Shown: positions 16,621 to 25,684, numbered from the stretch's first letter. The stretch is 64,000 nt of DNA from Paraburkholderia susongensis (GCF_900177725.1 NZ_FXAT01000017.1:95245-159244), one strand, 5' to 3'. The notes: a model not told the origin generated them from the sequence alone. Translations and numbers: made by a program.

Positions 16621-17733
16621 TCAGAACAGTGTTCTCATGCCGATGCGAAAGACTGTCTGCGAACTCGTCGTCGACTGTGTCAGCGACTGGATCGCAACAT
16701 CGGTGCCATCGTAGCCGCGCAGGTTCACGACGGTCGCATAGATATCCGTCCGCTTCGAAAGGAATTTGTCGATTGTCGCGGCGATTTCCCCATACCGGTA
16801 TCCGGCAAACGTCTCATAGGCGTAGCTTGCGGAAACAAACAGGTCGGGTTGCAGCTTATAGCTGGCGGTCGTCTCGTAACTGGCGAATATTGCCGATTGC
16901 TGACCGACCTCGATCGAGGTATTGGTGACCAGGCCGAGCAACGTCAGCTTGTTCCAGGTGTAGCTCATTCCGCCACCGAATTCGCGGGTATGGTTGATCT
17001 GCACCGACTTTGCCGTCAATACACCGGTTTGCGGGTTGATCGTGCCGATCGTCTGACCGAACAGCGACGTCACACCGAAATATGACGCGAGCGTCATCAG
17101 CCTGTCGTTGACCTCCGTGTACACCGCGCCGGCACTGAAAGGGCCGTGCTCGTAGGTTGCCCCGAAACTGACCGCGCGCCCCGTCGACGAGGTCGAGGTA
17201 ATCGGCCCCGGATCGCCGAACGCGTACATTGCACCGAATCTCAAGCCACCGAATTCCTTGGACGAGAACTTGATTGCGCTGTCGACCCGCTGTCCCGAGA
17301 GACGGTCGAGATTCCCGGGGTGAAACGCGTACTCGGTGTTAAAAACGCCAGATGCATATGCGGTGCCGAGATAGTCGTACACGAAATCGTATTGGCGTCC
17401 GAACGTCAGTCGGCCGTACGCGTTCTCGAATCCGACATATGCCTGACGGCCAAACTCCGCACCACCTTGGGAAAGCGCGCCGTTTTCAAGTGTAAAGCCG
17501 CTTTCGAGAGCAAAAATGGCTTTCACTCCATTACCGAGATCCTCTTCTCCCTTCATGCCCCAGCGATTGCCCCGCATGATCCCGGATTGCTGGAGGACCT
17601 GTGAGCCTCCTCCGGCGTTGCTGACGTACGAGATGCCCGTGTCGAGCAGGCCGTATAGCGTGACTTCGCTTTGCGCGTGCGCGGTGCTGACCCCGAGCAT
17701 CAGTACGCAAAAAAACAGATATCTTATTTTCAT
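16621..17733 (-). CDS. Outer-membrane porin (Gram-negative porin, Burkholderia type)
   Basis: The 370-residue protein starts with a signal peptide ending AHAQ and continues SEVTLYGLLDTGISYVSNAG, the hallmark of the betaproteobacterial trimeric porins. Further motifs are GMKGEEDLGNGVKAIFALES and GRQAYVGFENAYGRLTFGRQ, and the C-terminus ends RIGMRTLF with the terminal aromatic needed for outer-membrane insertion. It is embedded between a cupin gene and tctCBA, so it probably admits the same substrate that TctC captures. It differs clearly from the general porin at 28723. Confidence 0.95.
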   Translation of the reverse strand: MKIRYLFFCVLMLGVSTAHAQSEVTLYGLLDTGISYVSNAGGGSQVLQQSGIMRGNRWGMKGEEDLGNGVKAIFALESGFTLENGALSQGGAEFGRQAYVGFENAYGRLTFGRQYDFVYDYLGTAYASGVFNTEYAFHPGNLDRLSGQRVDSAIKFSSKEFGGLRFGAMYAFGDPGPITSTSSTGRAVSFGATYEHGPFSAGAVYTEVNDRLMTLASYFGVTSLFGQTIGTINPQTGVLTAKSVQINHTREFGGGMSYTWNKLTLLGLVTNTSIEVGQQSAIFASYETTASYKLQPDLFVSASYAYETFAGYRYGEIAATIDKFLSKRTDIYATVVNLRGYDGTDVAIQSLTQSTTSSQTVFRIGMRTLF

Positions 17734-17802
17734 TAAGTCTCCTATATATTTTAATTTTCAATATCATTCTCCAAACCCGGGACCTGGCCGGCGACAGTGC
17801 TA

Positions 17803-18714
17803 TCAGCCGGACTGCGTGACGGCGTCACCGGTCAGATCGTCGGCGAGGTCGTAGTGACCCGATTCGGTCAGAGGTTTTTCGACTGGAGGCAGGCCGATCA
17901 GGAACAGTTCCAGTGTTTCAGGGCTGCGCACCTGCAGAGATTCACCCGGGTCGACACGCAGGGCGCTCAGATACGTGATGAGTTGACCTTCGACTTCGCC
18001 GGAACCGGACAGCACGACGAGCAGGCGACGCGCATGCGGATCGAGCGATGACCATGACGCACCTGGATGCAGGCGGATCATCTCGATCGATACGCCGCGC
18101 TCGGTGAAGCTGCCCATGTATTTGCGCTCGACACCGCTTTGACTTTTCAGCGGTAGCCAGTTGAAACACGCCGGATCGGCAATCATCACGCTCTTGTAGC
18201 GCGGGTGCGCATATTTGAGCTTCGTGCCGAACAGATGATGCCAGATCGCATTGCGCGCCCATTCCTTCTTGCCGCTGTCACGCACATAGTACGGACCGTC
18301 GAACCTTCCAGCGCGGCTCATTTCCTGTTTGGCTTGCCGGTGCTGCTCGATGCTGACGAAACCGTACCCGGATGCGCCGCCGAACTGCAACACGAGTTGC
18401 AGCCGCTCGCCTGGGCGCGCTTGGCCAAGCGGATCTTCCTGCGGACCGTATGCAAGGCCCTCGGGGAAATAACCGATCTGACCTTCGCGCAGTTTGACCC
18501 CGTGTCCCAGATTCATGTCGCCTCGCAGCGGTAGACGAATCTGGTCGAAGTTGTGACGATGGCGTGGATAGAAGAAGTCTCCATCCTGACGGCCGAGTAT
18601 GTACATGAAGTTGTCGGGTGACTGTGGTTCGCCCTTGAGCAGATGCTTGAAGACGATGGTGCCGGCCGGATGGTCGCCCTTCCAGTCGCCGTCGATGAAC
18701 GGAACAATCTGCAT
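17803..18714 (-). CDS. Cupin-domain protein of unknown function
   Basis: The 303-residue protein has two cupin-like halves. The first contains YPRHRHNFDQIRLPLRGDMN with metal-binding-type histidines (HRH) and GQIGYFPEGLAYGPQ; the second has MIRLHPGASWSSLDPHARRL and VLSGSGEVEGQLITYLSALR. It may be a metal-dependent enzyme or a substrate sensor. It lies 69 bases upstream of the porin and 43 downstream of the GlcG-like gene in the same run. I cannot assign a reaction; a role in the catabolic pathway of this module is inferred only from its position. Confidence 0.75.
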   Translation of the reverse strand: MQIVPFIDGDWKGDHPAGTIVFKHLLKGEPQSPDNFMYILGRQDGDFFYPRHRHNFDQIRLPLRGDMNLGHGVKLREGQIGYFPEGLAYGPQEDPLGQARPGERLQLVLQFGGASGYGFVSIEQHRQAKQEMSRAGRFDGPYYVRDSGKKEWARNAIWHHLFGTKLKYAHPRYKSVMIADPACFNWLPLKSQSGVERKYMGSFTERGVSIEMIRLHPGASWSSLDPHARRLLVVLSGSGEVEGQLITYLSALRVDPGESLQVRSPETLELFLIGLPPVEKPLTESGHYDLADDLTGDAVTQSG

Positions 18715-18757
18715 TCGATTCCCCTCTCTGGTTGATATCGCTCGCGCGCGCTATCGC

Positions 18758-19183
18758 TCACGCGTGATTCAGTCCCGCGGCAACGACGCCATCGATACAG
18801 ATAGCCTCGTCCTGCTCGCCGCTACCGCCACTCGCACCCACGGCGCCGAGTATTTCGCCGCTTGCCGACCTGATCAATATCGCGCCGGTTTGCGGGATGA
18901 ACCTCCCACCGCTGACCGCGGACAGCGCGCCGAAGAAAGGTGCGTTATCGTCTGCCCGCTGACGCAGCGTGCGTGAAGACATGCCCATGTTGACCGCAGC
19001 CCATGCCTTGCCGGATGCGATGTCGACGCGCAGAGCCGTTGCACGGTCCTCGCGCTGCACGGCCTTCACGTGCCCTGCGTCGTCCAGCACGACCACAGCC
19101 ATCGGTGCATACGCGTTTTCGCGAGCCGCGCGCAATGCGCAGGTTGCGATTTCATTTGCCTGATCCAGTGTCAGCTTTTCCAT
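18758..19183 (-). CDS. GlcG/HbpS family protein (DUF336)
   Basis: The 141-residue protein is a typical GlcG/HbpS/PduO-C domain: LTLDQANEIATCALRAAREN, PMAVVVLDDAGHVKAVQRED and a glycine-rich end GAILIRSASGEILGAVGASG. Such proteins bind heme or cofactors or act as accessory factors in catabolic operons. The frame runs 11 codons further upstream to 19216; ATG at 19183 with AGGA twelve bases before it is preferred. It sits between the hydrolase (29 bases) and the cupin gene. Exact role unknown. Confidence 0.85.
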   Translation of the reverse strand: MEKLTLDQANEIATCALRAARENAYAPMAVVVLDDAGHVKAVQREDRATALRVDIASGKAWAAVNMGMSSRTLRQRADDNAPFFGALSAVSGGRFIPQTGAILIRSASGEILGAVGASGGSGEQDEAICIDGVVAAGLNHA

Positions 19184-19212
19184 GATCGGTTTCCTGTCGT
19201 GCGTCTGGTGAT

Positions 19213-20148
19213 TCATCGGCCGGCACTAGCCATCGTCTCGTTGCCGGAGCCATCCCCGGCCGGCATCGTCAGGAACATCTCCAGCGCTGCGTAGAACTTG
19301 TGTCGGCAGAGACCCATCATCGGGTTGTGTGCGACGCCTGCTAACGAGATGAATTGCTTATCCGGGTTCGGCAACCTCGCGAAGAAGTCCAGCACGTCTT
19401 CCGGCGCGGCAATGCCGTCGTATTCGCCACGAATGATCTGTACTGGGCACGCCAATGCGGCTGGGTCGACGAGCGGCAGATGGGCGCACATGTCGACGTA
19501 GGTTCCGGTCGGCACATGTTCGACCAGCGGCAGTTCGGCTGCTGCGATCGCTTGCGGCACGAGCGCATCGCTCGTGCCGGCCTTGTCACGCTCGAACATG
19601 CTCTGGTAGAACGCCAGATCGACCGGACGGCGCGGCGACGCGAGGTATTCCGGTAGACGTTTGCGGCGCTGCTCGAGCGTCGGCGATCCGGCGCCGGTGT
19701 AGACCAGCGCGGCGAGCGCGAGCCGTGCAACCCATGCCTGATGTCCCGCGGCAAAACGTGCCGCGCGCAGCGCGCCGGATGACGTGCCGAACATCAGGAG
19801 ATGCGATGCGCCGGTGGTTTCCAGCACGAACGGAATCACGCATTCGAGATCGTCGACGCCCGAACGAATGTCCGAATTCGATCCTTCCGTCCATCCAGAG
19901 CGGCCGTAGCCGTCGTGGTCCATGGTCCAGACGTCGTAGCCGAGCCGTGCGAAATGGTCCATCACGGAGTAGTCCGGCGCGCCGGGGATCTGCAGGTCGA
20001 AGGTGTTGCGGCCGGATACCGTCGAGCCGTGCACGAGGAAGAGCACCGGCATCGATGTCCGCCCCGCGAACGGCTCCACGCTGCATTTGCGATAGACGTA
20101 GAGCTGTATGGTGCCTTTGTCGATGTAGTAGTCTTGGGTCCAGGTCAT
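19213..20148 (-). CDS. Alpha/beta-hydrolase fold protein
   Basis: The 311-residue protein shows the alpha/beta hydrolase core: oxyanion segment VLFLVHGSTVSG, nucleophile elbow FGTSSGA with S123, acid D244 in IRGEYDGIAAPEDV and H274 in AGVAHNPMM. It lacks a signal peptide, so it acts in the cytoplasm. It may cleave an ester, lactone or C-C bond of the substrate imported by the porin-TctCBA system. It is the first gene of the module-3 operon and is divergent from the LysR at 20398. Substrate unknown. Confidence 0.9.
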   Translation of the reverse strand: MTWTQDYYIDKGTIQLYVYRKCSVEPFAGRTSMPVLFLVHGSTVSGRNTFDLQIPGAPDYSVMDHFARLGYDVWTMDHDGYGRSGWTEGSNSDIRSGVDDLECVIPFVLETTGASHLLMFGTSSGALRAARFAAGHQAWVARLALAALVYTGAGSPTLEQRRKRLPEYLASPRRPVDLAFYQSMFERDKAGTSDALVPQAIAAAELPLVEHVPTGTYVDMCAHLPLVDPAALACPVQIIRGEYDGIAAPEDVLDFFARLPNPDKQFISLAGVAHNPMMGLCRHKFYAALEMFLTMPAGDGSGNETMASAGR

Positions 20149-20397
20149 TTTTCGTTACGTTTCGTGTATCGATACGGTCAAACAGAAAGAGCGTTTTTAC
20201 AGGCCTGGCAAACTGGCGTGAACAAACGCAGGCGATGTGCAGAGTGTGTCGCCTCGAAGCGTTTGATTAAACGGCTTTTCATGAATACAGCGTTCACAGC
20301 ACATTGCTGCATCGCGGGGGCGATGCCAATGAGCCGATGAATTACCGCGCGTTACGTGCCCGGTTCGCAGACCGGGTTCCACGAGGGATAAATACCT

Positions 20398-21309
20398 ATG
20401 CGGGATCTGAATGCATTAGCGACCTTCGTCGCTGTCGTCGATTCGAACAGTTTCTCGCTCGCCGCGGAGCGCCGGGACATTTCGAAAGCACTGGTAACAA
20501 AGCATATTCAGGAGCTCGAAGCGGCGGTGGGCATCAAGCTCCTGAATCGCAGCACGCGCAAGCTCGGGCTGACGCAGGCGGGCGAGCAGTTCTATACGCG
20601 TTGCGCGCGGCTTGTCGCCGAGGCGGACGACGCGATACACGAGCTCGAAAACATGTCTCGCAGCGCGCACGGACTGATCCGGGTGAGTACGGCACTCGCT
20701 TTCGGACGGCTCTACCTGTTGCCGGCGATTGCAGACTTCCTTCGTGAGAATCCGTCGATCCAGATCGACGTCACGCTGTCGGACCGCTTTGCCGATCTCG
20801 TATCGAGCAATATCGACGTCGTGGTACGTATGGCGGAAGGGCCGCGGCTGGATAACCTCGTTGCGCGCAAGCTCGCACCGGTCAAGCAGGTGCTGGTTGC
20901 AGCGCCCGTGTACCTGAGGTCGATCAGCGCATTAAAGGCTCCCCCCGATCTGTTGCGCTGCAATTGCCTCCTCTACGCAGGTGTCGCCAATCGCGAGTGG
21001 CGGCTGTCGGGTCCGGATGGGGAACACCTGATCAAGGTCGCGGGCAATTTCAGGGCGAACACGGGCGATGGAATCGCCGAAGCGGCAGTCGCGGGTCTGG
21101 GGGTGGCCATGATGCCCACGTTCATCGCAAGGCGCTATCTGGCGTCGGGCGAACTCGTCCAGATACTGTCCGCGTACCGGTTGCAGGAACGGACTTTGTA
21201 CGCGGCGTATCTGCCAGACCGGAATCTGCCTGCGCGGATTCGGACCTTTGTACGCTTTCTGGCGGAACGCTTCGGAGAGACCCCGTCGTGGGATGAGGCG
21301 GAGCGATGA
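20398..21309 (+). CDS. LysR-family transcriptional regulator (module 3)
   Basis: The 303-residue protein belongs to the CrgA/AaeR/DsdC-like branch: MRDLNALATFVAVVDSNSFS, helix-turn-helix LAAERRDISKALVTKHIQEL, then GLIRVSTALAFGRLYLLPAI and VVVRMAEGPRLDNLVARKLA. It is divergent from the hydrolase-GlcG-cupin-porin-tctCBA operon with a 249-base intergenic region holding small palindromes (GTATCGATAC at 20166, CCCGGT/ACCGGG at 20359-20376). It probably controls that operon. Confidence 0.93.
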   Translation: MRDLNALATFVAVVDSNSFSLAAERRDISKALVTKHIQELEAAVGIKLLNRSTRKLGLTQAGEQFYTRCARLVAEADDAIHELENMSRSAHGLIRVSTALAFGRLYLLPAIADFLRENPSIQIDVTLSDRFADLVSSNIDVVVRMAEGPRLDNLVARKLAPVKQVLVAAPVYLRSISALKAPPDLLRCNCLLYAGVANREWRLSGPDGEHLIKVAGNFRANTGDGIAEAAVAGLGVAMMPTFIARRYLASGELVQILSAYRLQERTLYAAYLPDRNLPARIRTFVRFLAERFGETPSWDEAER

Positions 21310-21739
21310 AAGAAGGGGCCAATCAAGGGTGGTGACACCGTCGATTTTGCATACGCTCGGTGAGCGAGGAGCAAATGCAGACCGACGGCTTGACCCGGGC
21401 ATTTGCCGGGCAGTTCTACCCGCTTTCTAAATAAGGAATCCTATTTTCCATGGGGCACTTCGCTTCACCGTGCCTTATCGCGCCAAGACCCGTTCAGGCG
21501 ATTTCTACGGAGGCGAGCGGAAGGTAGGCACCGTCGACGGCCGAAGACGACCGCGTGCACTGAACCGCGTCGAGGAATGTCGCACCAGTCCGCAGAGAGA
21601 TCGACGTGGCGCCAGATCGCGGTGGCCGCAGGCACATGCCCGAGCGGCAACACCTCCTTCAAGCGTTGAGTCTCCGATCAAACCGTAAAGCCCCCCGGGA
21701 AAGCCCGTATAGGTAACCAAAAGGCATTCGATTATCTTC
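21310..21739. other. Intergenic region without a supported gene
   Basis: This 430-base stretch between the module-3 LysR gene and the FadR-type gene has short open frames on both strands, but none shows a recognisable family, a good ribosome binding site or a membrane or signal segment. A GGTAACC element near 21713 may belong to the regulatory region of the following gene. Confidence 0.5.
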
Positions 21740-21761
21740 TGGTCTTACCACGGTTTTACCG
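21740..21761. promoter_or_regulatory. Tandem FadR/PdhR-type operators
   Basis: TGGTCTTACCA (21740-21750) fits the GntR/FadR-subfamily consensus TNGTNNNACNA exactly. It is followed without a gap by CGGTTTTACCG, a second GGTNNNACC palindrome. The pair ends 11 bases before the start of the FadR-type regulator gene, so autoregulation is likely. Confidence 0.7.
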
Positions 21762-21772
21762 CAAGAGATGTC

Positions 21773-22498
21773 ATGCAAATCGTTCGGCAAGATGAAGACA
21801 GCAAGGGCTTCGAGAAGGTTTTCTCCTTCCTTCGCGATCTTCTGCTCGAAGGCGCCATCCAGCCTGGCGACAAGCTCATTCCGGAGCGCGATCTCGCGCT
21901 GAAGCTCGGCGTGAGCCGTCCGGTCGTGCGCGAGGCGCTGCGCGCGCTGTCGATGATCGGCGCCGTCGAAATCCGCGAGCGCGTGGGGACCATCGTGCGC
22001 CGGCCGGACGTGTCCACCCTTGGAGAGTTCTTCGCCTTCGCGCTCGCGCAGGAGAAGGACGTGGTCGAGGACGTCATGGAGGCGCGCGTCGCGATCGAAT
22101 GCCAGTCCATCCGGCTCGCGTGCCGGCGCGCGACGCTGGCCGATCTCGAACGCCTGCGCGCCGCGATCGACCGCATCGAGGCGACCGTCGACCAGCTCGA
22201 ACTGGGCAGTCAGGCGGACTTCGAGTTCCACGCCGCTCTGGTCCAGGCAGGCGGCTCGAAGACGCTCGTGAACCTGCACTCCACCGTCGCCGCGCTGCTG
22301 ATGCACTCGCACCGCAACCGCCGCGAGACTGTGCGGTTGCATCCGGACATCAAGTCGCGCGTCATCGCGGATCATCGGCGGATTTTTCAGGCCGTGGTCG
22401 ATCGTGACGAAGAGGCCGCCGACCGCATTCTGCGCGAGCACTTCAGCATCGGCGACGAGTATCGCCACAAGGCCGCGACCGAATGGAAGTCTTCCTGA
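21773..22498 (+). CDS. GntR/FadR-family transcriptional regulator (FCD domain)
   Basis: The 241-residue protein has an N-terminal GntR winged helix (FSFLRDLLLEGAIQPGDKLI, PERDLALKLGVSRPVVREAL) and a C-terminal FCD domain. Metal-binding-type residues are visible in DFEFHAALVQAGG, ADHRRIFQAV and REHFS. FCD regulators usually sense organic acids or sugar acids. The gene begins just after a tandem palindrome matching its subfamily consensus, and precedes a dehydrogenase-ABC transporter-rpiB run on the same strand, which it probably represses. Confidence 0.94.
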   Translation: MQIVRQDEDSKGFEKVFSFLRDLLLEGAIQPGDKLIPERDLALKLGVSRPVVREALRALSMIGAVEIRERVGTIVRRPDVSTLGEFFAFALAQEKDVVEDVMEARVAIECQSIRLACRRATLADLERLRAAIDRIEATVDQLELGSQADFEFHAALVQAGGSKTLVNLHSTVAALLMHSHRNRRETVRLHPDIKSRVIADHRRIFQAVVDRDEEAADRILREHFSIGDEYRHKAATEWKSS

Positions 22499-22552
22499 GC
22501 GCAGGCGGGGCCCGCGTTTTCATTACTCGATAAGAGACCAGAAGAGGATTCG

Positions 22553-23455
22553 ATGTCACAGAGCACAGTGTTGCGCACGGTGGGTTTCATCGGCTTGGGG
22601 ACGATGGGGCGCGAGATGGCCCTGAACCTGATGAAGGCGGGTATCGCGGTGCGCGTGTTCGACGTGCGCCGCGAGGCTGTCGATGAACTCGCCACGCTCG
22701 GCGCGCATGCGGCCGCCAGCGTGGCCGACGCCGCGCAGGGCGCGGACGCTGCCATCGCCATGCTGCCGAACACACCCGACGTGGAGGCGGTCGTGCTAGG
22801 CGAGGACGGTCTGCTCGCGAACCCGCCGGCCGGGCGTCTGATCATCGACATGAGCACCATCGCGCCGGTCGCGGAGCGCCGCATGCACGCGGCGTGCGCG
22901 GCGCAGGGCGTCGAATATGTCGACGCGCCTGTGTCCGGCGGCCCGATCGGCGCAAAGAACGGCACGCTGACCATCATGGCCGGCGGCACGGCGCAGGGCT
23001 TCGAGATGTCGCAGCCGTTCTTCAAGGCGATGGGCACGACGGTCACGCACGTCGGCGCAAGCGGCGCGGGGCAGACGGTCAAGCTGTGCAACCAGCTTAT
23101 CTGCGGTATCAACATTCAGGCGATCTGCGAGGCGATCGCGCTCGGCCGCGCGTCCGGCGTCGATCTCAAGCAGTTGCGCGAAGTGTTGATGGGCGGCTCG
23201 GCGGCATCGTGGATGCTCGATAAGCTCGGACCCGCGATGATCGACGCAGACACGGCGGCGGGCTTCCGCATCGACCTGATGCTCAAGGACCTGCGCCTCG
23301 TGCAGGAGCAGTCGCATGCGCTCAACGTGCCGCTGCCCGCGTCGGCAATGGTGACGAACCAGTATCTCGATGCCGTCGCCCACGGCGAGGGACGCAACGG
23401 CAATCAGGCGCTGTTCTGCGTGTACGACCGCATGACCGCGCAGACGTCCCGCTAG
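22553..23455 (+). CDS. NAD(P)-dependent beta-hydroxyacid dehydrogenase (3-hydroxyisobutyrate dehydrogenase family)
   Basis: The 300-residue protein has the Rossmann motif GFIGLGTMGREMALNL at residues 11-26, the substrate-binding signature YVDAPVSGGPIGAKNGTL, and the catalytic lysine K177 in GAGQTVKLCNQ. The family includes 3-hydroxyisobutyrate dehydrogenase, tartronate semialdehyde reductase and L-threonate dehydrogenase (LtnD). Being next to a FadR-type regulator, an ABC importer and rpiB suggests oxidation of an imported hydroxy or sugar acid. The precise substrate is not readable from sequence. Confidence 0.92.
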   Translation: MSQSTVLRTVGFIGLGTMGREMALNLMKAGIAVRVFDVRREAVDELATLGAHAAASVADAAQGADAAIAMLPNTPDVEAVVLGEDGLLANPPAGRLIIDMSTIAPVAERRMHAACAAQGVEYVDAPVSGGPIGAKNGTLTIMAGGTAQGFEMSQPFFKAMGTTVTHVGASGAGQTVKLCNQLICGINIQAICEAIALGRASGVDLKQLREVLMGGSAASWMLDKLGPAMIDADTAAGFRIDLMLKDLRLVQEQSHALNVPLPASAMVTNQYLDAVAHGEGRNGNQALFCVYDRMTAQTSR

Positions 23456-23500
23456 GTCCGGCCAGGCAGTACAACGCATCGCGCCTCGCGCGCTTCCGTC

Positions 23501-24181
23501 ATGATGAACCTCGATTTTTCCGTGGTGCTGTCGCACTGGCCCGAACTCGTCGACGGCGCGCTGTTGTCGCTCGTGCTCGCGGTCGCGGCGACCCTGTTCG
23601 GCTTCCTCATCGGGACCTGGTGCGCGATCGGCCGCCGCAGCTCGCACGCGTGGATTGCACGCATCTGCGGCGCTTATGTCGAGGCGATCCGCAACACGCC
23701 CCTGCTTGTGCAGATCTTTCTCGTCTACTTCGGACTGTCGAGCATGGGGCTGCGGCTCTCCGCCATCACGGTGGCGATCCTCGCGCTCGTCATCAACGTG
23801 GGCGCATACGCGGCCGAAATCCTGCGCGCCGGTTTCGATTCGATCCAGCGCGGCCAGGTCGAAGCGGCCGAGTGCCTTGCACTGTCGCGCTTCCAGGTCT
23901 ATTTGCACGTGATCCTGCTGCCCGGTCTCGAACGCGTCTATCCCGCGCTGACGAGCCAGTTCGTGCTGATGATGCTCGCTTCGTCGGTCTGCTCGCAGAT
24001 TTCGACCGAAGAGCTGACCGCCGTGGCGAACTTTGTGCAGTCCGAAACGTACCGGCCGCTGGAAACGTATCTCGTCGTCGCGGTCGGCTACGTGCTGCTG
24101 TCGCTGCTCATGCGCATCGGCTTCTGGGCGCTCGGCACCGTGCTGTTCCCGCGCCGCAGAAAGCTCGGCACGCCGCTCTGA
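23501..24181 (+). CDS. Polar amino acid-type ABC transporter permease 1
   Basis: The 226-residue membrane protein is a His/Glu/Gln/Arg/opine-type permease. It has the EAA-loop region SIQRGQVEAAECLALSRFQV and the N-terminal motif YVEAIRNTPLLVQIFLVYFG. About five hydrophobic helices are visible. It pairs with the second permease starting at 24208 to form a heterodimeric channel. It follows the dehydrogenase gene by 45 bases. Confidence 0.93.
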   Translation: MMNLDFSVVLSHWPELVDGALLSLVLAVAATLFGFLIGTWCAIGRRSSHAWIARICGAYVEAIRNTPLLVQIFLVYFGLSSMGLRLSAITVAILALVINVGAYAAEILRAGFDSIQRGQVEAAECLALSRFQVYLHVILLPGLERVYPALTSQFVLMMLASSVCSQISTEELTAVANFVQSETYRPLETYLVVAVGYVLLSLLMRIGFWALGTVLFPRRRKLGTPL

Positions 24182-24207
24182 GTGCGAATGACCTACGGAG
24201 CCGAACC

Positions 24208-24888
24208 ATGCCTCTCCATCTCAACGCCCATCATCTGCAATTCCTGCTCAACGGAGCGTTGTGGACCGTCGTGCTCTCGCTCGTGGCCCTCATCGGCGGC
24301 GGACTGCTGGGCTTCGCCGTCGCACTGGCGCGCGTGTCGCCGCGCCATGCCGTGCGCGTTGTCGCGACCGGCTACGTGCAGCTGATCCAGGGCACGCCGC
24401 TGCTCGTCATCATGTTCGTCACATACTTCGGGCTGCCGACGATCGGCATCACCATCTCGCCGCTCGTCGCGGCTGGCGCGTCGCTCACGATCAACGTCAG
24501 CGCGTATCTCGGCGAGATCTGGCGCGGTGCGATCGAATCCGTGCCGAAGCCGCAGTGGGAAGCCGCCGAATGTCTTGCGCTGTCGCGCACGCAGCGCATG
24601 TTCCGGGTGATCCTGCCGCAGGCGGTGAAGATCGCCACGCCGCCTACGGTCGGCTTCATGGTGCAGATCATCAAGAACACGTCGCTCGCATCGGTGGTGG
24701 GCTTCGTCGAACTTGCGCGTTCGGGGCAGATCATCAACAACTCGCTGTTCCAGCCATTCATCGTCTATCTGATCATCGCCGCCGTGTACTTCTGTCTGTG
24801 TTACCCGATTTCGCGTCTTAGCCGCTCGCTCGAACGCCGCACCGGCTTCACGCGAGCGCTGAAACTGGAGGCCATCGCGCATGACTGA
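24208..24888 (+). CDS. Polar amino acid-type ABC transporter permease 2
   Basis: The 226-residue permease begins MPLHLNAHHLQFLLNGALWT and has GYVQLIQGTPLLVIMFVTYF and the EAA loop SVPKPQWEAAECLALSRTQR followed by ILPQAVKIATPPTVGF. The frame is open far upstream through the first permease, but that portion is an off-frame shadow; ATG at 24208 gives the family start. Its end overlaps the ATPase gene start by 8 bases, indicating translational coupling. Confidence 0.93.
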   Translation: MPLHLNAHHLQFLLNGALWTVVLSLVALIGGGLLGFAVALARVSPRHAVRVVATGYVQLIQGTPLLVIMFVTYFGLPTIGITISPLVAAGASLTINVSAYLGEIWRGAIESVPKPQWEAAECLALSRTQRMFRVILPQAVKIATPPTVGFMVQIIKNTSLASVVGFVELARSGQIINNSLFQPFIVYLIIAAVYFCLCYPISRLSRSLERRTGFTRALKLEAIAHD

Positions 24889-25684
24889 ATTTCCTCAATC
24901 CATCGAAGGGCGAGCGCTCGTGGGCGCCGGCGTCGGCGAGGCCGTCATGCAGGAGGCCGAGCCGGTCGTTATCGTGAGGGACGTGCATAAGAGCTTTGGC
25001 GCGAACAAAGTCCTGAACGGCGTCAGCTTCGAAGTGGGACGCGGCACGGTAACCGTCATCATCGGGGCGAGCGGCTCGGGCAAGAGCACGGCGCTGCGCT
25101 GCATCAACCATCTCGAGGCGATCGATCAGGGCGAGATCAGCGTATGCGGGCATCGCGTCGACGATCCCGGCGTGTCGCTCAAGGCGTTGCGGCTGGATGT
25201 CGGCATCGTATTCCAGCAGTACAACCTGTTTCCGCATCTGACGGTCGAGCAGAACATCACGCTCGCGCCGCGCCTTGCCAAGTCGTTGTCGAAAGAGGCC
25301 GCGCGCGAAATGGCGCGCGACGCCATCAAGCGGGTCGGGCTCGCGGACAAGGCCGATCACTATCCCGAGCAGCTTTCGGGCGGACAGCAGCAGCGCGCCG
25401 CGATCGCGCGTTCGCTCGCGATGCAGCCAAAGGTGATGCTGTTCGACGAAGTCACGTCCGCGCTCGACCCGCAACTGACCGGCGAGGTTCTGCGCGTGAT
25501 CGAGGATCTGGCGGCCGGCGGCATGACCATGATCATGGTGACGCATGAAATGGGCTTCGCGCGCAATGTCGCCGATCAGATCCTGTTCATGCATCAGGGA
25601 CGCGTCTGGGAACGCGGCGGTCCGCAGATCATGCGCGCGCCGCAATCGGCCGAGTTGCAGCGCTTCCTCGAAAGCGACCTGTAG
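24881..25684 (+). CDS. Polar amino acid-type ABC transporter ATP-binding protein
   Basis: The 267-residue ATPase has Walker A GASGSGKST, Q-loop VFQQYNLFPHLTV, signature LSGGQQQRAAIARSLA, Walker B VMLFDEVTSALDP and the switch His in MVTHEMGFA. It carries about 25 extra residues before the usual core start (VIVRDVHKSFGANKVLNGVS), so a later start, for example at MQEAEP, is possible. It energises the two permeases encoded upstream. Confidence 0.94.
   Translation: MTEFPQSIEGRALVGAGVGEAVMQEAEPVVIVRDVHKSFGANKVLNGVSFEVGRGTVTVIIGASGSGKSTALRCINHLEAIDQGEISVCGHRVDDPGVSLKALRLDVGIVFQQYNLFPHLTVEQNITLAPRLAKSLSKEAAREMARDAIKRVGLADKADHYPEQLSGGQQQRAAIARSLAMQPKVMLFDEVTSALDPQLTGEVLRVIEDLAAGGMTMIMVTHEMGFARNVADQILFMHQGRVWERGGPQIMRAPQSAELQRFLESDL

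Noticed and set aside
23620..24207. Upstream extension of the second ABC permease frame
   Set aside because: Off-frame reading of the first permease gene; the real permease start is at 24208.
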